This document shows, piece by piece, positions 41,982 through 53,799 of a stretch of 64,000 nucleotides of DNA. The notes under the pieces were generated by a model. It was not told the origin of the DNA. It was given only the letters and a program-made list of their open reading frames with translations, and ran no database searches. The stretch is from positions 14,819,230 through 14,883,229 of the forward strand of contig NC_092803.1 of NCBI RefSeq assembly GCF_040954645.1, written 5' to 3'. The stretch's first letter is position 1, and every line of letters starts with the position of its first letter. The translations under genes were made by a program, and so were the position numbers. This DNA is from Diabrotica undecimpunctata (lineage: Eukaryota > Arthropoda > Insecta > Coleoptera > Chrysomelidae).

Positions 41982-43700
41982 CCTATAAATATTATTTTAA
42001 ATTTTTTTACCAAAATGTTATGTATATTAATAATACGAAAGGGTAGTTTAAAAAGCAATAATAAAACGTCATTTTTATAGACACAATTCCAATTAAACTT
42101 CAAAAATGTTTGAAATATTCCCAGTCAAATAAAATTAATAAAATAACTACCAACCTAGCAAACCTCTCCTCCACTCTTCTTACATAGAGAACATTGTACA
42201 GAATTAATTGTCTCAAAATTGCCTTGAATTTACTTTTCTTTTCTAGGACATCTAGTCATATACACTTTTTTCACTTTTAGTGAACTCTATTTGATCCTTA
42301 TATATACATAAGTTTCGTTTCCTAGTTAATTTTTGCACGTTAATTTAATCGTGTTAATTCTTTCAGTGATAAAGAGCAAAAAATACCAATTTTAGCAAAA
42401 AATGTTAATAGATATAGATGTGAAGCTCAAAAGCGGGGTAGGCATGAAAAATGTTGAGCCACTTGCTCATTTCGATAGCCCAGAAGACAGAAAATGATAT
42501 TTGTAAATCGTTTTCGTTCATAGTCATCAAAGTAGATCTGTACGCTAACGACTGAAGTGAAAAATATTTTATTAGTCGGACCTTTCTAGTTTGAATTTGT
42601 ATCAGCCCGAGTTGTCTGTTGAGGCAGGGATGCTGATATAACCGTTATAACACACTATTGATACCGATTCAATCGCGGAAGATTTGACTAATTTGTGCTA
42701 CAATGCCATATATTTCGCTGATTTTTAATTCATCGGAACAATAGCAGTTTTTTTGTATTTGCAAATATAAGTACCAAAGGGAATAACAAAAACACACGAA
42801 ATATCAAAAATTTATCAACATCATGTATCAACATAAGATTAATATACCTGCTATATAAAAACATAAAATTGTCTAACAAAACAAAGTTATACCATAAATT
42901 TTCAACATCTACAACACACAGATAATATGTTCCTAACTTGCTCTCCGGTTCTAGGTATTAATGAGAAAACTCTTTCTATCCAATCACCGATAAAATATTT
43001 TTAAGCACTCTAAACTCCCTGTGAATGTCTTTTGAAAATAAAAAAAAAATTAATTTATAATTTAAAATTGCTTCTTCTTAGGCTCCAACTTCTCCTCCTG
43101 GTTCAGGTACTCTCCTTCTCTTAAGTTAATCTTTGCCCAAAGAAATTATTTCTTATCGAAAATAAATTTAACAATCTGCTGCTGCTTCTAACTCATCGAA
43201 TATGGTGCCCTCTCAAGAAAGACATAGACAGCCCATCCTCAAATAATTTTTATTTAAAGAAACTTACAATTGTGAGCTTCGGAAATCTCTGCTTGCACTG
43301 CTTGGCTGCCACTACAAAACTTAACAAACCCTTTTCCACTTGTCACTTTCTATCACGGGAAAAAAACAACAATATCTATTTTTCTTTTATAATTTAACGA
43401 AGAAACCTAAAACACCTTTTCTCTTTCAAACCTCGTACCGAACACCTTGACTTCTGTTTCTTTTTTCTAAATCCAAACCTCGGTTTTCTTTTCTACTTCT
43501 TTAAAATCTCTTCCATGACCAATCACAATACTCCAAGACAAGACATATCTTGATCCCTTCTTCCTTTGTCCAATTCTATTTTCAAGCAAGTTCATCTTTT
43601 TAAAGGATTTCGAAAATTATTTTGCGGTGACGACCTTAAAAAAAATAAAAATTCAGCTACTTTAAAGCTATGTTTTTGCACACTATACAGCGCCAAAACG
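41982..43700. other. Long stretch without a recognised gene
   Basis: AT-rich throughout. The part at 43060-43640 is pyrimidine-rich on the plus strand and could be the long terminal repeat or UTR of an LTR element in minus orientation, but I found no paired repeat or coding sequence to support that. Confidence 0.4.
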
Positions 43701-43721
43701 TAAACCTTTGGCCCTACAAAT

Positions 43722-43860
43722 GATCAAAAAATTGAGGGCTTTTGAAATGTGAATGTATAGATGATTTCCTGGAATAATCATACATCCAAAAACGAAATAC
43801 TAAGAAAACTACATAAAAATATATACATATGCCAATATCTGGATATATTTCTTAAATAGT
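43722..43860 (+). mobile_element. Strongly decayed LINE fragment
   Basis: The reading IKKLRAFEM-MYR and the following PKTKY/YLQYLDIF-like remnants match the IKKLEAFEMWxYRR block of the GAA-tailed family. It is very short and low in certainty. Confidence 0.4.
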
Positions 43861-45113
43861 TTACCTCGGTTGTTCAGTTCTACATCCCTTATCTCCATAT
43901 TGTTTTTATAAATTTAAAACTAGAATTTTCTAGTTTCAAAAAAAACTACTATTGCCTTTAAGGCGATATTGTATTTTCTATATTTTTTATTAAGTTTTAT
44001 GTTAAACAGAAGTATTTCGTTATATTTTGTGTAATTGATAAGATAGTTGGATTTTATATTAGTGCCATTAGATATAAATATTTGAATATTAATTGTACAT
44101 TTAAAAAAACTTTAAATTATATCGTTATTATTCTTAATAAATATAATTATGTTTTGTATTTTTTATATTATTTATTTATATTTTTATTATTCAGAGAAAT
44201 TTAAGATATTTCCTTAATATCTTTTCTGAATCCACAATCCGATTAGAATCTGATTGATTTATATCAATGATTATAGAATCTGATTCATTTTTCTGGTGTA
44301 ACCTTAAATTTAACTACAATTATTCTATAATTATTATCTAGAAATTTAGTTCTCCTAAATTACCTGTTGTAATGCTTCTTTCCAAATACTTAATACAGTA
44401 CTTTCCTTCACAGTATCTGCAGGTTTTGAAGGTTCTTTTTATTAATGGCATTTTAATTCTCTTAAAGATAGTCGTTTTGCTTTAGTTGTGAATACTATCA
44501 ATATCCAGATGATTTTCATAAACTTCGTAACTTTTCCTTATTCCTTGAATTAAAATAAACATCTGAGCAGTATCTCGAAGATACGTTGACATCCAAGGCC
44601 AAAGAAAACTGCCCAAGATGTCCATTTTTGTGAATAAGCTCTTTATACAATGCTCTTAATTATACACTTGTTCTCGATATCCAAAATGGCCAAAACACAA
44701 TCATTGAATGAATATATGATACGTGCAAATATATAGGAGTAAAGCAAGCTCTAAAAATTGATCATAAACAAGTGAAAAAATAAATCAATATTGTTTATGT
44801 GTATTGCTAGATATCTCTATTATGCGAGGAAACTTTTAAAACACAAAAAATTGTGAAAACTGCGTTTAAAAGTTCAAAATACCTAAAAGTTTAACTAATA
44901 AGCCTTGCACCTTCGCCAATATTGCAAAAAAATTACGTTTTTTTACTAAAAATTTTAATATCAAATTAAAAATATGACATTTTACTTAAGTTTAAAAAGC
45001 ATATAACAAATAGTTCTTCATTGTAAATTATTTTTTGTCCTTATTAAATTTTTTGGAATATTTTGCCATATTTTTTGAAAGACGAAGGATTTCCTTGTTA
45101 ACTGAACTTTTTC
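43861..45113. other. Non-coding, AT-rich stretch
   Basis: Nothing recognised. Confidence 0.55.
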
Positions 45114-45221
45114 ATCATCATCAGTTGGCGCTACATCCCTTCGTGAGCCTTGGCCTGACTTAAATCATTCTACCATTCCTTCCTGTCGAATGACAACTCA
45201 CTCCAATCTCCCTTAAATCTA

Positions 45222-46543
45222 CACTGCGCGTCATTAAAAAGAAGCCACCTAAAATTTTGGGCATTTCCTAATTTTTAAGAAAAGCCCTCCACTCTTACAC
45301 GAGCGCCAATCGAAGCTGCTCACGATTTATTGGAGCAGATATTCTATTTCTTACTCTTCGTTTGAGTTGGTCCTAAACATGCTCAATCGTGTTCAAATCT
45401 GGGCTTTGAGCCAGCCAATTCATTTTTGGCACACCGACGGTTTCCAGGTACTACATTACCATCCTGGCTACGTGTGGCTGCACGTTGTCATGCATGAAAA
45501 TAAAGTTTTCGCCCACAAACCCAGCAAAAGGCATTGCATGCTCGTTTAGAATTTCAGTAATGTATCGGTGAGCATTCAACGCTCCTCTATTAATAAATAC
45601 GAGATCAGTACGGCCTTCGAATGGAATGCCAAAACATTACAGAACCTCCTCCAAAAACAACACGTGCAAATAAAACATTTACTTTAATCTTCTATCATCC
45701 AATTCTCGTGGTCTCTAGCAAACTCAAGTCGGCGTTGTCGATGTGCAGCTGTTAACAAAGGTCCCGCTGCTGGGCAATGTATTGTTTGAAAGACTTAAAT
45801 ATTTTACCGAGGATATTATTGGTCAATATCAATGCCGACTTCCTACTGGAATGTCAAATACACATCAAATTCAAGCACATAGGCAGATTCTAGAAAAGTC
45901 ACTAGAACATAACATAGATACACACCATCTCTTCGTCGACCTAGCGAACCCTTAGTTCTCACTGTAGAAGGGCTTAATGTTCAGCCGTGAGCATTTTAAA
46001 AACGGATTTGGATTGCTCTAGCCGTAAAGAATCGATTTTGCAAAGAAGTTCGTTGTAAAGAACGGTCTTCTCTGGCCGTCGTAATTCTTCTCGTGCCTGA
46101 TCCTGGTCGTCGTTTGTTAGATCGACGAACGACGAACCCCAAGCTGTGTGACCACTTCTCTTTGACTCATTCTATTATCAATCAAAGTATCAATTTGAAC
46201 AGATCTAGCAAATCTCTCAGCCATAGTTTTATATTTAAAAATTACACAAGTTCACTCTTTCAACAACAGTACATTAATAAAAGATTTTTGAAAAACAGAA
46301 CAACCGTATTCCAAGAAAAACAACGTACAAACAACACGTGCATTCTCCGAAGTCGTAAAACTGATATCAATTTCGCGACCTTATTCCCCTTAATTGACCT
46401 GTCGGCATCCAGTGGCGGTGCCTATAAGTGTTTCTGCATTGTAGGAGTTTATTTACAATAGAATTGTATAAATTGCATAAACTTCAAATTATTGAAAAAT
46501 TCTTATAAAATTCTAGGTGGTCTCTTTTTAATGACGCGCAGTG
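45222..46543 (-). mobile_element. Tc1-like transposon, complete ends, dead transposase (DD34E)
   Basis: A 1,322-bp element flanked by TA (45220-45221 and 46544-46545). Its TIRs begin CACTGCGCGTCATTAAAAAG on both sides. The transposase lies on the minus strand: FIFMHDNVQPHVARMVM, then a stop, YLETVGVPKMNWLAQSPDLN and TIEHV, with 34 residues between Asp and Glu (counting the stop). A second stop follows HV, then DQLKRRVRNR. The N-terminal HTH region is around 46200-46050 (AERFARSVQIDTLIDNR, SQREVVTQLG). Several stops and frame changes are present, but the terminal repeats are well kept. Confidence 0.88.
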
Positions 46544-46754
46544 TATCTGCACATCGTCCAGATATCAGAGTTTAAGTCGCCCACCATTTCTTCTTCAGAT
46601 CGGCCTATTTAGTATAGCCATTTTAGTAGGATCACTTTGATCCATCACTTTGATCCGTCGTCATTTCCCATGTTTCCGACCCGTAAATGAGCCCTTGGCG
46701 GATTATTGTTTAATAAAGTTGGCACTTTGTTGCTCTTGACGTATTTTGAACGTA

Positions 46755-47110
46755 AGAGCGTAGGCGCAAAATTTCGGGCTAATGCTTTTTAAATGCATTC
46801 TTTTTTTTTCGAATCCTGAGAAAACTAATAAATATTTTTGAAGAATTTAAACGCAGAATGAAAGAATGCATTATTACCGAGGACCGAAAGTCCCTGAAAA
46901 AAAAAATAGAAAATTTAGTGTGATTTTGAATTTCAAATATCTCATTCAAAAAAACTTTTTGTTTATTCTAAGGGACTTTCGGCCCTCGGTAATAATGTAA
47001 TCTTTCATTCTGCGTTTAAATTTTTCAAAAATATTTGTTAGTTTCCTCAGGATTCGAAAAAAATGAATGCATTTAAAAAGCATTGGCCCGAAATTTTGCG
47101 CCTAAGCTCT
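46755..47110. repeat. Foldback MITE at a TA site
   Basis: The arms of about 155-165 bp (starting AAGAGCGTAGGCGCAAAATT at 46755, and its complement ending at 47110) are close reverse complements around a loop of about 40 bp. TA lies at both borders. No coding capacity. It is inserted in the LINE at 45114-47160. Confidence 0.85.
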
Positions 47111-47160
47111 TAAAAGTTGATTGAACTTTTTCTGGTACGTGAAATCTATCTTTTTTAATT

Positions 47161-47885
47161 TGATAATATTTTTGCTGAAATTTCCTTTAAATATTTACTT
47201 CCAATTATTCTAAATCTTTATATTGATAGAGTAAGCTTACCAACAGCCCTTATTAACTCATCTTTTGACAGGTATAATATATCATATATGTCACAAAAAA
47301 GGATTATCAAGGAAATTTTTAAAAGCTCTAGAAACGCTGCGAAATTGCCAGGCGCACTATCGAATCCTTAAGGATGAAAAATATTCGACATGACAAGAAA
47401 AATTGACGAGCCCTAGCTATCAAGGAGTATCTAAAAGCTGTGTAAATCTAAGAGCTGTGAAATAAAATTTCATTCGAAAATAAAGATATCTAAATATCCT
47501 AGCAAAAATTCTAGTAGTAGTCCCTAATATTGTATCATATATAATTTTATCAGACTTGCAAAAATGGTTTTTACTTTTAAAATCGTTGTCAGGCATCATA
47601 TTTCAAATATAAAATATACCTATATGTCATAAAAGTGTGATACTGTGCCATGTAAAAGAACAGGTCTTGATTATAAACAAGTTAAAGTTCGTATCATAAG
47701 ACAAATTGACAGCGGGACTCTTTTTCTTTAAAAAACTTTTCGATAAAACGTTCTAATAAAGTTACTTCTAAAAAGCATTAAAATTAAACTACTTCTTCAA
47801 TAAAAAAGAACATTTGGTTTGTGAATAATCGAGAACTTGGTCTAGTTTAATAAAAAAAAATAACGGCATGAGATCACCAAATATA
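47161..47885. other. Non-coding, AT-rich stretch
   Basis: Nothing recognised. Confidence 0.55.
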
Positions 47886-48129
47886 TACAGGGTGTCCATA
47901 TACGCTCTTCACAAAAGAAAACTATAAAATCTGGAAGTCATTTTATGTCGAAAACTTTTTCATTTTTAGTTTTATGAAAAAAAAAGTTTTTCTTTATAAA
48001 AAGTTTCGCATGTTCTTAAACTTAAAATATAATCATCAAGTATTAAATTTTTACAGTCATATATGCGGTTTGTCAAAAAATATAAATTGTATATATTGTT
48101 AACCGCAGAATTTGCACTGCCAACAGATG

Positions 48130-48608
48130 CTATTTTGGGCTCAATCTCCTCCTGAAATCCACAATTATATCGAGAAATACGAAAATAAAACTCAACAAAA
48201 CAATAATACGCCCAGTCCTAACATACGGTCTAGTGACCTGGACTCTAACAAAAAATAATGAAAACATGTTAGGATGTTACAAAAGAAAAGTACTAAGGCG
48301 AATCTATGGAGCAGTGAATGACAATGGAGTGTGGAGAAGACGATACAACTTCGAATTTTATAGAATATATCAGGAACCTGATATCGTAAAACATATTAAG
48401 ATAGGACGTCTGAGGTGGATAGGGCATGTAATACGAATGGAACAAAATAACCCAGCTAAAAAAACGTTCCTTAATAATATCGATGAAGACATGAGAAATA
48501 TGGGAATACCTGCTTGGCGTAGAAAGGCGGTGGATAGGGACAACTGGAGAAAAATCCTTGAGAAGGCTAGGACCACGCAGGGTTGTAAAGCTAGAATGAT
48601 GATGATGA
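48130..48608 (+). mobile_element. RTE-type LINE C-terminal fragment, (ATG)n tail
   Basis: Begins near RPVLTYGLVTWTLTKNNENM, then CYKRKVLRRIYGAVNDNGVW, HIKIGRLRWIGHVIRMEQNN, WRRKAVDRDNWRKILEKART and a tail of four to five ATG units (48597-48608). It is the same subfamily as 37149-38246. The coding frame is open from 48233. Confidence 0.85.
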
Positions 48609-48624
48609 TAGATAACTCTTACAT

Positions 48625-49165
48625 AAAGAGCAGGTGCAGCGTAAATTTTTTAAAATTTTGTCTTTCAAAATTAACGGCATATATCCCAAGAGGGGCATCA
48701 GCAATAGTGAGTTGTGTAGCGGTTTGGACGTAGTATCATTAGATTCTAGACGAATTAATGCCTCCCTAATATTCCTGTACAAGCTACTACACAATCTCAT
48801 TGACTGCCCTGATATTTTTCGACAAATAAATTTTAACGTTCCATCTTATCCAGTGAGAAATTCGATTACGTTCAGAAATACACAAGATAGAACTAATTTT
48901 ATGTTAAATTCTCCTCTATTTCTCATGTGCAACTATTATTCCGTAAGTGCTTACTGCGATATATTTCACTGCAGTTTAAAGCAGCTTACTAGGATGGCTG
49001 AGATCTACCTAGGTGATTGAGTAGTTTCTTTATGTTAAGGTAAAATACTAGAAAAATGTGTTATTTAGTTAGTACCTATGAATTAATTATATTTCATTTA
49101 ACTTTAGTATTGTATTTTGTCCTATAAATGGATTTTGTTGGACAATAAACGCTATTATTATAAAA
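48625..49165 (+). mobile_element. Jockey-type LINE 3' fragment
   Basis: The frame 48634-49020 reads QRKFFKILSFKINGIYPKRG, SLDSRRINASLIFLYKLLHN, IDCPDIFRQINFNVPSYPVR and SPLFLMCNYYS, the extreme C-terminus of jockey-clade RT proteins. A 3' UTR of about 130 bp ends with AATAAACG and a short TTATTATAAA tail. Confidence 0.78.
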
Positions 49166-49295
49166 TTCATATTTTTTGACGAACCGCGTTTATGACTGAA
49201 AAAATTTAATAGGTATTAGATCATTCAAAATTTTTGTAAAAAGTAACTTTTTTCACAAAACAAAAAATAAAAAAGTTTTCCATATGGTTGTCTGT

Positions 49296-49800
<505 letters not shown>

Positions 49801-50081
49801 AAAAAATTATATTTTAGTCTGTTTTGTAGTATATTTTTTGCAGCCAATATTACACGTATATTAATGATTTTTCTGAGGTTTCTCCATAACACTAAAATAT
49901 TATATAAGATTAGCTCAAACACCTTCAACTTTAGAAAGTTTAATAATGTCTTAATTTAGCAATTCATCTTCAAAATTGTCTTTATTTTAACCTCTCGCTA
50001 GGTTATGGAATGTTGCTGTAGGTTAGAATCTTTTTAACTCTACCGCCACTTCCATTGAATAAAATAGTACCCAAACATTCT

Positions 50082-50440
50082 CTTCTTCTTCTTCTTTGTG
50101 TGCCGTGCTTGTATTCAAGTGTTGGCTATCGTCATATTGACAAGCTGATGAAATGATTCTCGGTCGGCAGCTAGATGAAACAGTTCCTCGACCGTTCGAC
50201 CTGTCCATTGTCTAATGTTACGCAGCCAGGACAGTTGTTTTCTTCCGACCCAACGTTTTCCTTCGATTTTGCCCTGAATGATTAACCGGAGTAAGCGATA
50301 TTTAGGTCCACATTCTCTTCCATACATAAAAAGTTCTTTTACATATCTGGTTTTAATATGGAATTTATTATAGAAAATTTTCTTCATGGATTGTTTAGTG
50401 GACTCCCTAAAAATGGCTTTAGTGTACAATCAGAATCTCC
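50082..50440 (-). mobile_element. RTE-type LINE 3' fragment, GAA tail
   Basis: (GAA)n tail at 50082-50097 (cttcttcttcttc on the plus strand). The minus strand reads GPKYRLLRLIIQGKIEGKR, WVGRKQLSWLRNIRQWTGRT, VEELFHLAADRESFHQLVN and an end at MTIANT. It is slightly longer in its tail region than other copies and open over about 100 codons. Confidence 0.85.
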
Positions 50441-50929
50441 AAGTAAAAACCCATTTCTATTATCTCCGTTTAAACTTTTTTTAAATATCAAGATTATGAA
50501 AACATTTAATGACTAAACTAAGTGAAGAAAAAGAGGTAGAATACATACTTTTATATTTTTTTATTAAAAACTATTACCAATATATTCTCAGAATATAGAT
50601 CACACTGTCGATTTACTTAATCTAAAGATCTTAAAAAAATCTCTATCATTATAAAAATTAAAATGGCCGATTCTGCTGCAATCAGTATATTCTTGCACCA
50701 AGTTTATAAACATTAAACATCACACTTTTCAATTTCATTAAAACTTCTACGCCCACAATAAACAACAATATTTAGGTTATATTTTTGATTTAGCGATAAC
50801 CTACAACATAATAACAGACTATAATAAATACAATTTATTTTCCTGATACCTTCTTATTCGGTAATTTATTTGGCAAATAAAAATATTTAACATTTTATCT
50901 GTCAGATTAGTTTATTCACGTCAGTTAGT
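50441..50929. other. Non-coding, AT-rich stretch
   Basis: Nothing recognised. Confidence 0.55.
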
Positions 50930-51345
50930 AGTTCAGGTTTTTTTCCTAGGTGGCGGTGGTGGTGCTTTTTCGAAATCTATTTTGTGACCTATCTGAATTT
51001 GATATTATGCTTGAGCTGAAGTAGTATTGAAATATTTTACAGATATAGAATGTTCGTAAATACGGTTGTGTATTCGTCGGCTTGTCTGTCCTATGTATGT
51101 ACGTATGTACTGGAACAAGATATCTCGTAAACAATATAGTCTTCATTGATTATTTGGTCTTTTACGGATCTGACGATATTGAATAACTTGGAGTTGATGA
51201 TGAAGATGGTTTTGATGTTTAAAGAGTTGAGAGTTCTACTGATCTTTGATACGTCAGTGACACCTTTGATAAAAGGTAGAGAGATTTTGGGTTGATCAGG
51301 AGGCAAGGTTTCTTTTTGGGATGGAATGATGTTTAGATGGTTAGT
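50930..51345 (-). mobile_element. Penelope-like element, C-terminal (GIY-YIG) part
   Basis: The minus-strand frame reads ISLPFIKGVTDVSKISRTLN, SLNIKTIFIINSKLFNIVRS, VKDQIINEDYIVYEISCSS, then, after a small frame change, YIGQTSRRIHNRIYEH and ending IGHKIDFEKAPPPPPRK. This is the linker and GIY-YIG endonuclease of Penelope-like retroelements. It runs 5' to 5' against the plus-strand copy at 51337. Confidence 0.85.
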
Positions 51346-52125
51346 CAAAATATTCTAGTTAGTTTTGACATTGTTTCTTTATTCACCAACATTCCTATTG
51401 ATGAAACTATTTCCATCTTGAATATATCTCTTATAAAACACTGCATGTCTAATACACACTTTTCATTCCAAAATCATTTCTATCGTCAAATCAAAGGTGC
51501 CCCAATGGAATCCCCCTCTCTTGCGTAATAGCTGATATATACATGGAACATTTCTAAACAACAGCCCTGTCCTTATCAAATCTCAAACCTACCTGCAGGT
51601 TACACCTTTGTCATTTCGTCCCATAGTAAAGACATATTAGATCTCTTCCTCTCCCACCGGAAAGGAATACATCCCAGTATTCAATTCACAATGGAAATTG
51701 AGTCTGAAGCGTCTTTGCCATTCCTTGATGTTCTTATTTATAAACACTCACCCCACAATTTTTCCTATTTCGTGTACCAAAAACCCACCCATACAAAGCG
51801 TTATCTCAATGCTCAGTCGCATTATCACCTCGCCCAACTCAATTCAGGTATCAACACTCTTGTTTCCCGTTCCATAAAACTTAACGACGACAATCACAGA
51901 TCATCAGAAATCAATTCAATAAGGCAAACACTCTTACAAAACGGCTACCACTAAATCCAAATCAATAGGAGCCTTCAAAAACATCTAAATCACATTCCAA
52001 CCAAAAAAGATACCTTGCTTCCTGGTCAACAAAAATCTTTTTACCTTTTATCAAAGACCTTATCATCGACAAGATCAGTAGAACTCTCAATACTGTACAC
52101 ATTAAAACCATCTTCATTTAATTTT
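51337..52125 (+). mobile_element. Penelope-like element, reverse transcriptase part
   Basis: Plus-strand reading: NILVSFDIVSLFTNIPIDET (RT motif with catalytic Asp), YRQIKGAPMESPSLA (normally GVAMGSPLSP; altered), IYMEHF-like remnant, MEIESEASLPFLDVLIYKHS, YFVYQKPTHTKRYLNAQSHY, NTLVSRSIKLNDDN, then PTKKDTLLPGQQKSFYLL, which overlaps in content with the start of the minus-strand copy. It has several stops; the RT YxDD box was not found. No GIY-YIG follows. Confidence 0.85.
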
Positions 52126-52690
52126 TTTAAATTTGAATTTGATATTTGTGGTTAAATTGGAATAAAATATAAATAATTCCATGTTTTTGGATGTAAATAA
52201 TTTAGATAATTATCCAAAAATGCTTAGTAAATAGTACTCAATTCTAGATTGAGGTAGCTTTTGTATCAACAATTTAACTCCGTAATAAAAAGAATAAATA
52301 GTAAACGATTGTCTATGGCCATTGTTATTAACAAAAAGTTATTCTTTAGGAAATAAAATATGTATATAGATAATATATGAAATATGTGTATTTTAAATCA
52401 TTATCAATAAAATATTACTATAAAATATAATCAGTTTCTATAACATTAATAACGAAGTAGAGAAATCTCTTATTCTAGCCTTTGTTTTAAAATTTTTTGT
52501 TGATCAGGGAGATCTAGAGTCACTTTTGAAAAAGTATGTAAACTAGTTGAAAAAGTAGATTGTTCTGTCTCTTTAAAGGCTAAAAAGATACCTGTAATCT
52601 TGTCCCAACAAAGCCCAAATTTGGGGTTTACAATTTTGATAAACTTGTCGCCTTTGATTTTGTAATTAAATACTTACTTTAAACAAAAAC
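52126..52690. other. Non-coding, AT-rich stretch
   Basis: Nothing recognised. Confidence 0.55.
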
Positions 52691-52747
52691 TTGTCGAGGC
52701 AAGGCGAGATAGCACAAGACATAGCGAATCTACTGCCTTTCTATAGA

Positions 52748-52795
52748 AGAAAACTTACCTATCTTAACGGTCATCCGCAGATAGGTAAGTTTTCT
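52748..52795. repeat. Perfect 17-bp hairpin in a LINE fragment
   Basis: AGAAAACTTACCTATCT and its exact complement are separated by 14 bp. It lies near the 5' part of the LINE above. Confidence 0.85.
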
Positions 52796-53142
52796 ATTTA
52801 TCATGTGCATTATATTTCATTACGACTAGATCAGAAGTTCTCAAACCAATTCAAGACCGAGAAAGGTGTAAGACAAGGAAAAACTCCAGTTTAAGATTTG
52901 CTGATGACACTACACTTATAGCAGCAAATGAGCAAGAAATATTTAATTTTCTGCGAAGAGTTATGTACGACAGCCATAAAGTTGGTCTGAAAATCAATAA
53001 AGCTAAGACAAAAATAATGGTGGCCGACAGATTCCACACTATTCAACTGACTAACATATTACAGGAATACCAGATAGTGAACAGTTTTGTCTATCTTGGG
53101 TCTAGTATAACTAACAATGGTAACTGTGAAGCAGAAGTTCGG

Positions 53143-53347
53143 AGACATCCTCCTCCTCCTCTATCCTTTCTCCTTCGTATGGTATTTGACAAATGGTTGC
53201 TATCCATTCTTCTCTCTCCTGGGCGCGGTGTACTGCCTCAGACAGAGAGTAACCGGTAGCGCACTTTATTTGGTCTGACCATCGGAGTGGCGACCTTCCT
53301 CGAGTTCTTTTACCATCTACCTTGCCTTCAACTACCAAACTTCAACC
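53143..53347 (-). mobile_element. RTE-type LINE 3' fragment nested in the previous LINE
   Basis: The minus-strand frame reads MVVEGKVDGKRTRGRSPLRW, SDQIKCATGYSLSEAVHRAQ, EREEWIATI, ending in a (GAG)n tail, seen as cctcctcctcct on the plus strand. Flanks share a (g/a)gagac motif, a weak TSD. It splits the plus-strand LINE between EAEVRR and its continuation. Confidence 0.8.
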
Positions 53348-53799
53348 ACCACTTCAGAGACGTAGTGGTGTGGCAAAAAATGCGATGAGTCGCCTAACTA
53401 ATGTTTCGAAAGGCAGATCTATCTCTCAAAATATCAAGATGAGACCTCATAGGATAAACGTTTCCATTTTTAACCAATTTGAGATTTAAAAAGGCTGTCC
53501 ACAATATGTCTTTAACGTATTCTGCAATTTTCCGGTCACGTGGTTCGCAGAGGTGACGATAGTGTGAATAGATTAATTGTTTCTGAAAACGTTCCAGGGA
53601 GAAGATCAAGAGGACGATCACCAACATTGTCCGACCAAATTAGGAATTCAGCTGGAAACTGATTCTGTGAAACTTTCAGAGCAGCTGAAGATAAAAACCA
53701 ATGGAGAAAAATTGTTTGATGAGATTAAATGAGAGAGAGAGATATTTCATCCAATAACAAATTTTTTAAATATTTTTTTTAAATTGTTTGTCATAATCA

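Larger units (their letters stand above)
45114..47160 (-). mobile_element. RTE-type LINE, (ATG)n tail, carrying two nested TA-target insertions
   Basis: The 3' tail is at 45114 (catcatcatcag on the plus strand). The minus-strand C-terminus is readable on both sides of a Tc1 element (45222-46543): DRKEW...DLSQAKAHEGM to the left, and TSRATKCQLY, TIIRQGLIYGSETWEMTT to the right. A MITE (46755-47110) sits further upstream; on its far side the reading FNQLLRSK continues, to about 47160. Removing each insertion and one TA restores the sequence. Confidence 0.78.
47886..49295. repeat. Inverted-repeat element filled by two LINE fragments
   Basis: The left arm (about 47886-48091) starts GGGTGTCCATATA and includes GCGGTTTGTCAAAAAATATA near its inner end. 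The right arm (about 49155-49295) is its diverged complement (TATTTTTTGACGAACCGCG...). The space between holds LINE fragments 48130-48608 and 48625-49165. A MITE later invaded by LINEs is the simplest reading. Confidence 0.6.
52691..53730 (+). mobile_element. RTE-type LINE, interrupted and decayed
   Basis: RT pieces: FKTEKGVRQGK, LRFADDTTLIAANEQEIF, KVGLKINKAKTKIMVADR and NSFVYLGSSITNNGNCEAEV up to 53142. The C-terminal continuation resumes at about 53350 across an insertion: SVAKNAMSRLTN-like, RGRSPT-WSDQI and AAEDKNQWRKIV, ending near 53720. Between SPTLFN and FADD about 40 codons are lost. Stops and frame changes are present. Confidence 0.72.

Noticed and set aside
43060..43640. LTR in minus orientation
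   Set aside because: No second LTR, no primer-binding site and no coding sequence nearby; only a compositional hint.
48310..48610. Methionine-rich tail (MMMM) as a protein feature
   Set aside because: It is the (ATG)n retroposon tail being read in frame.
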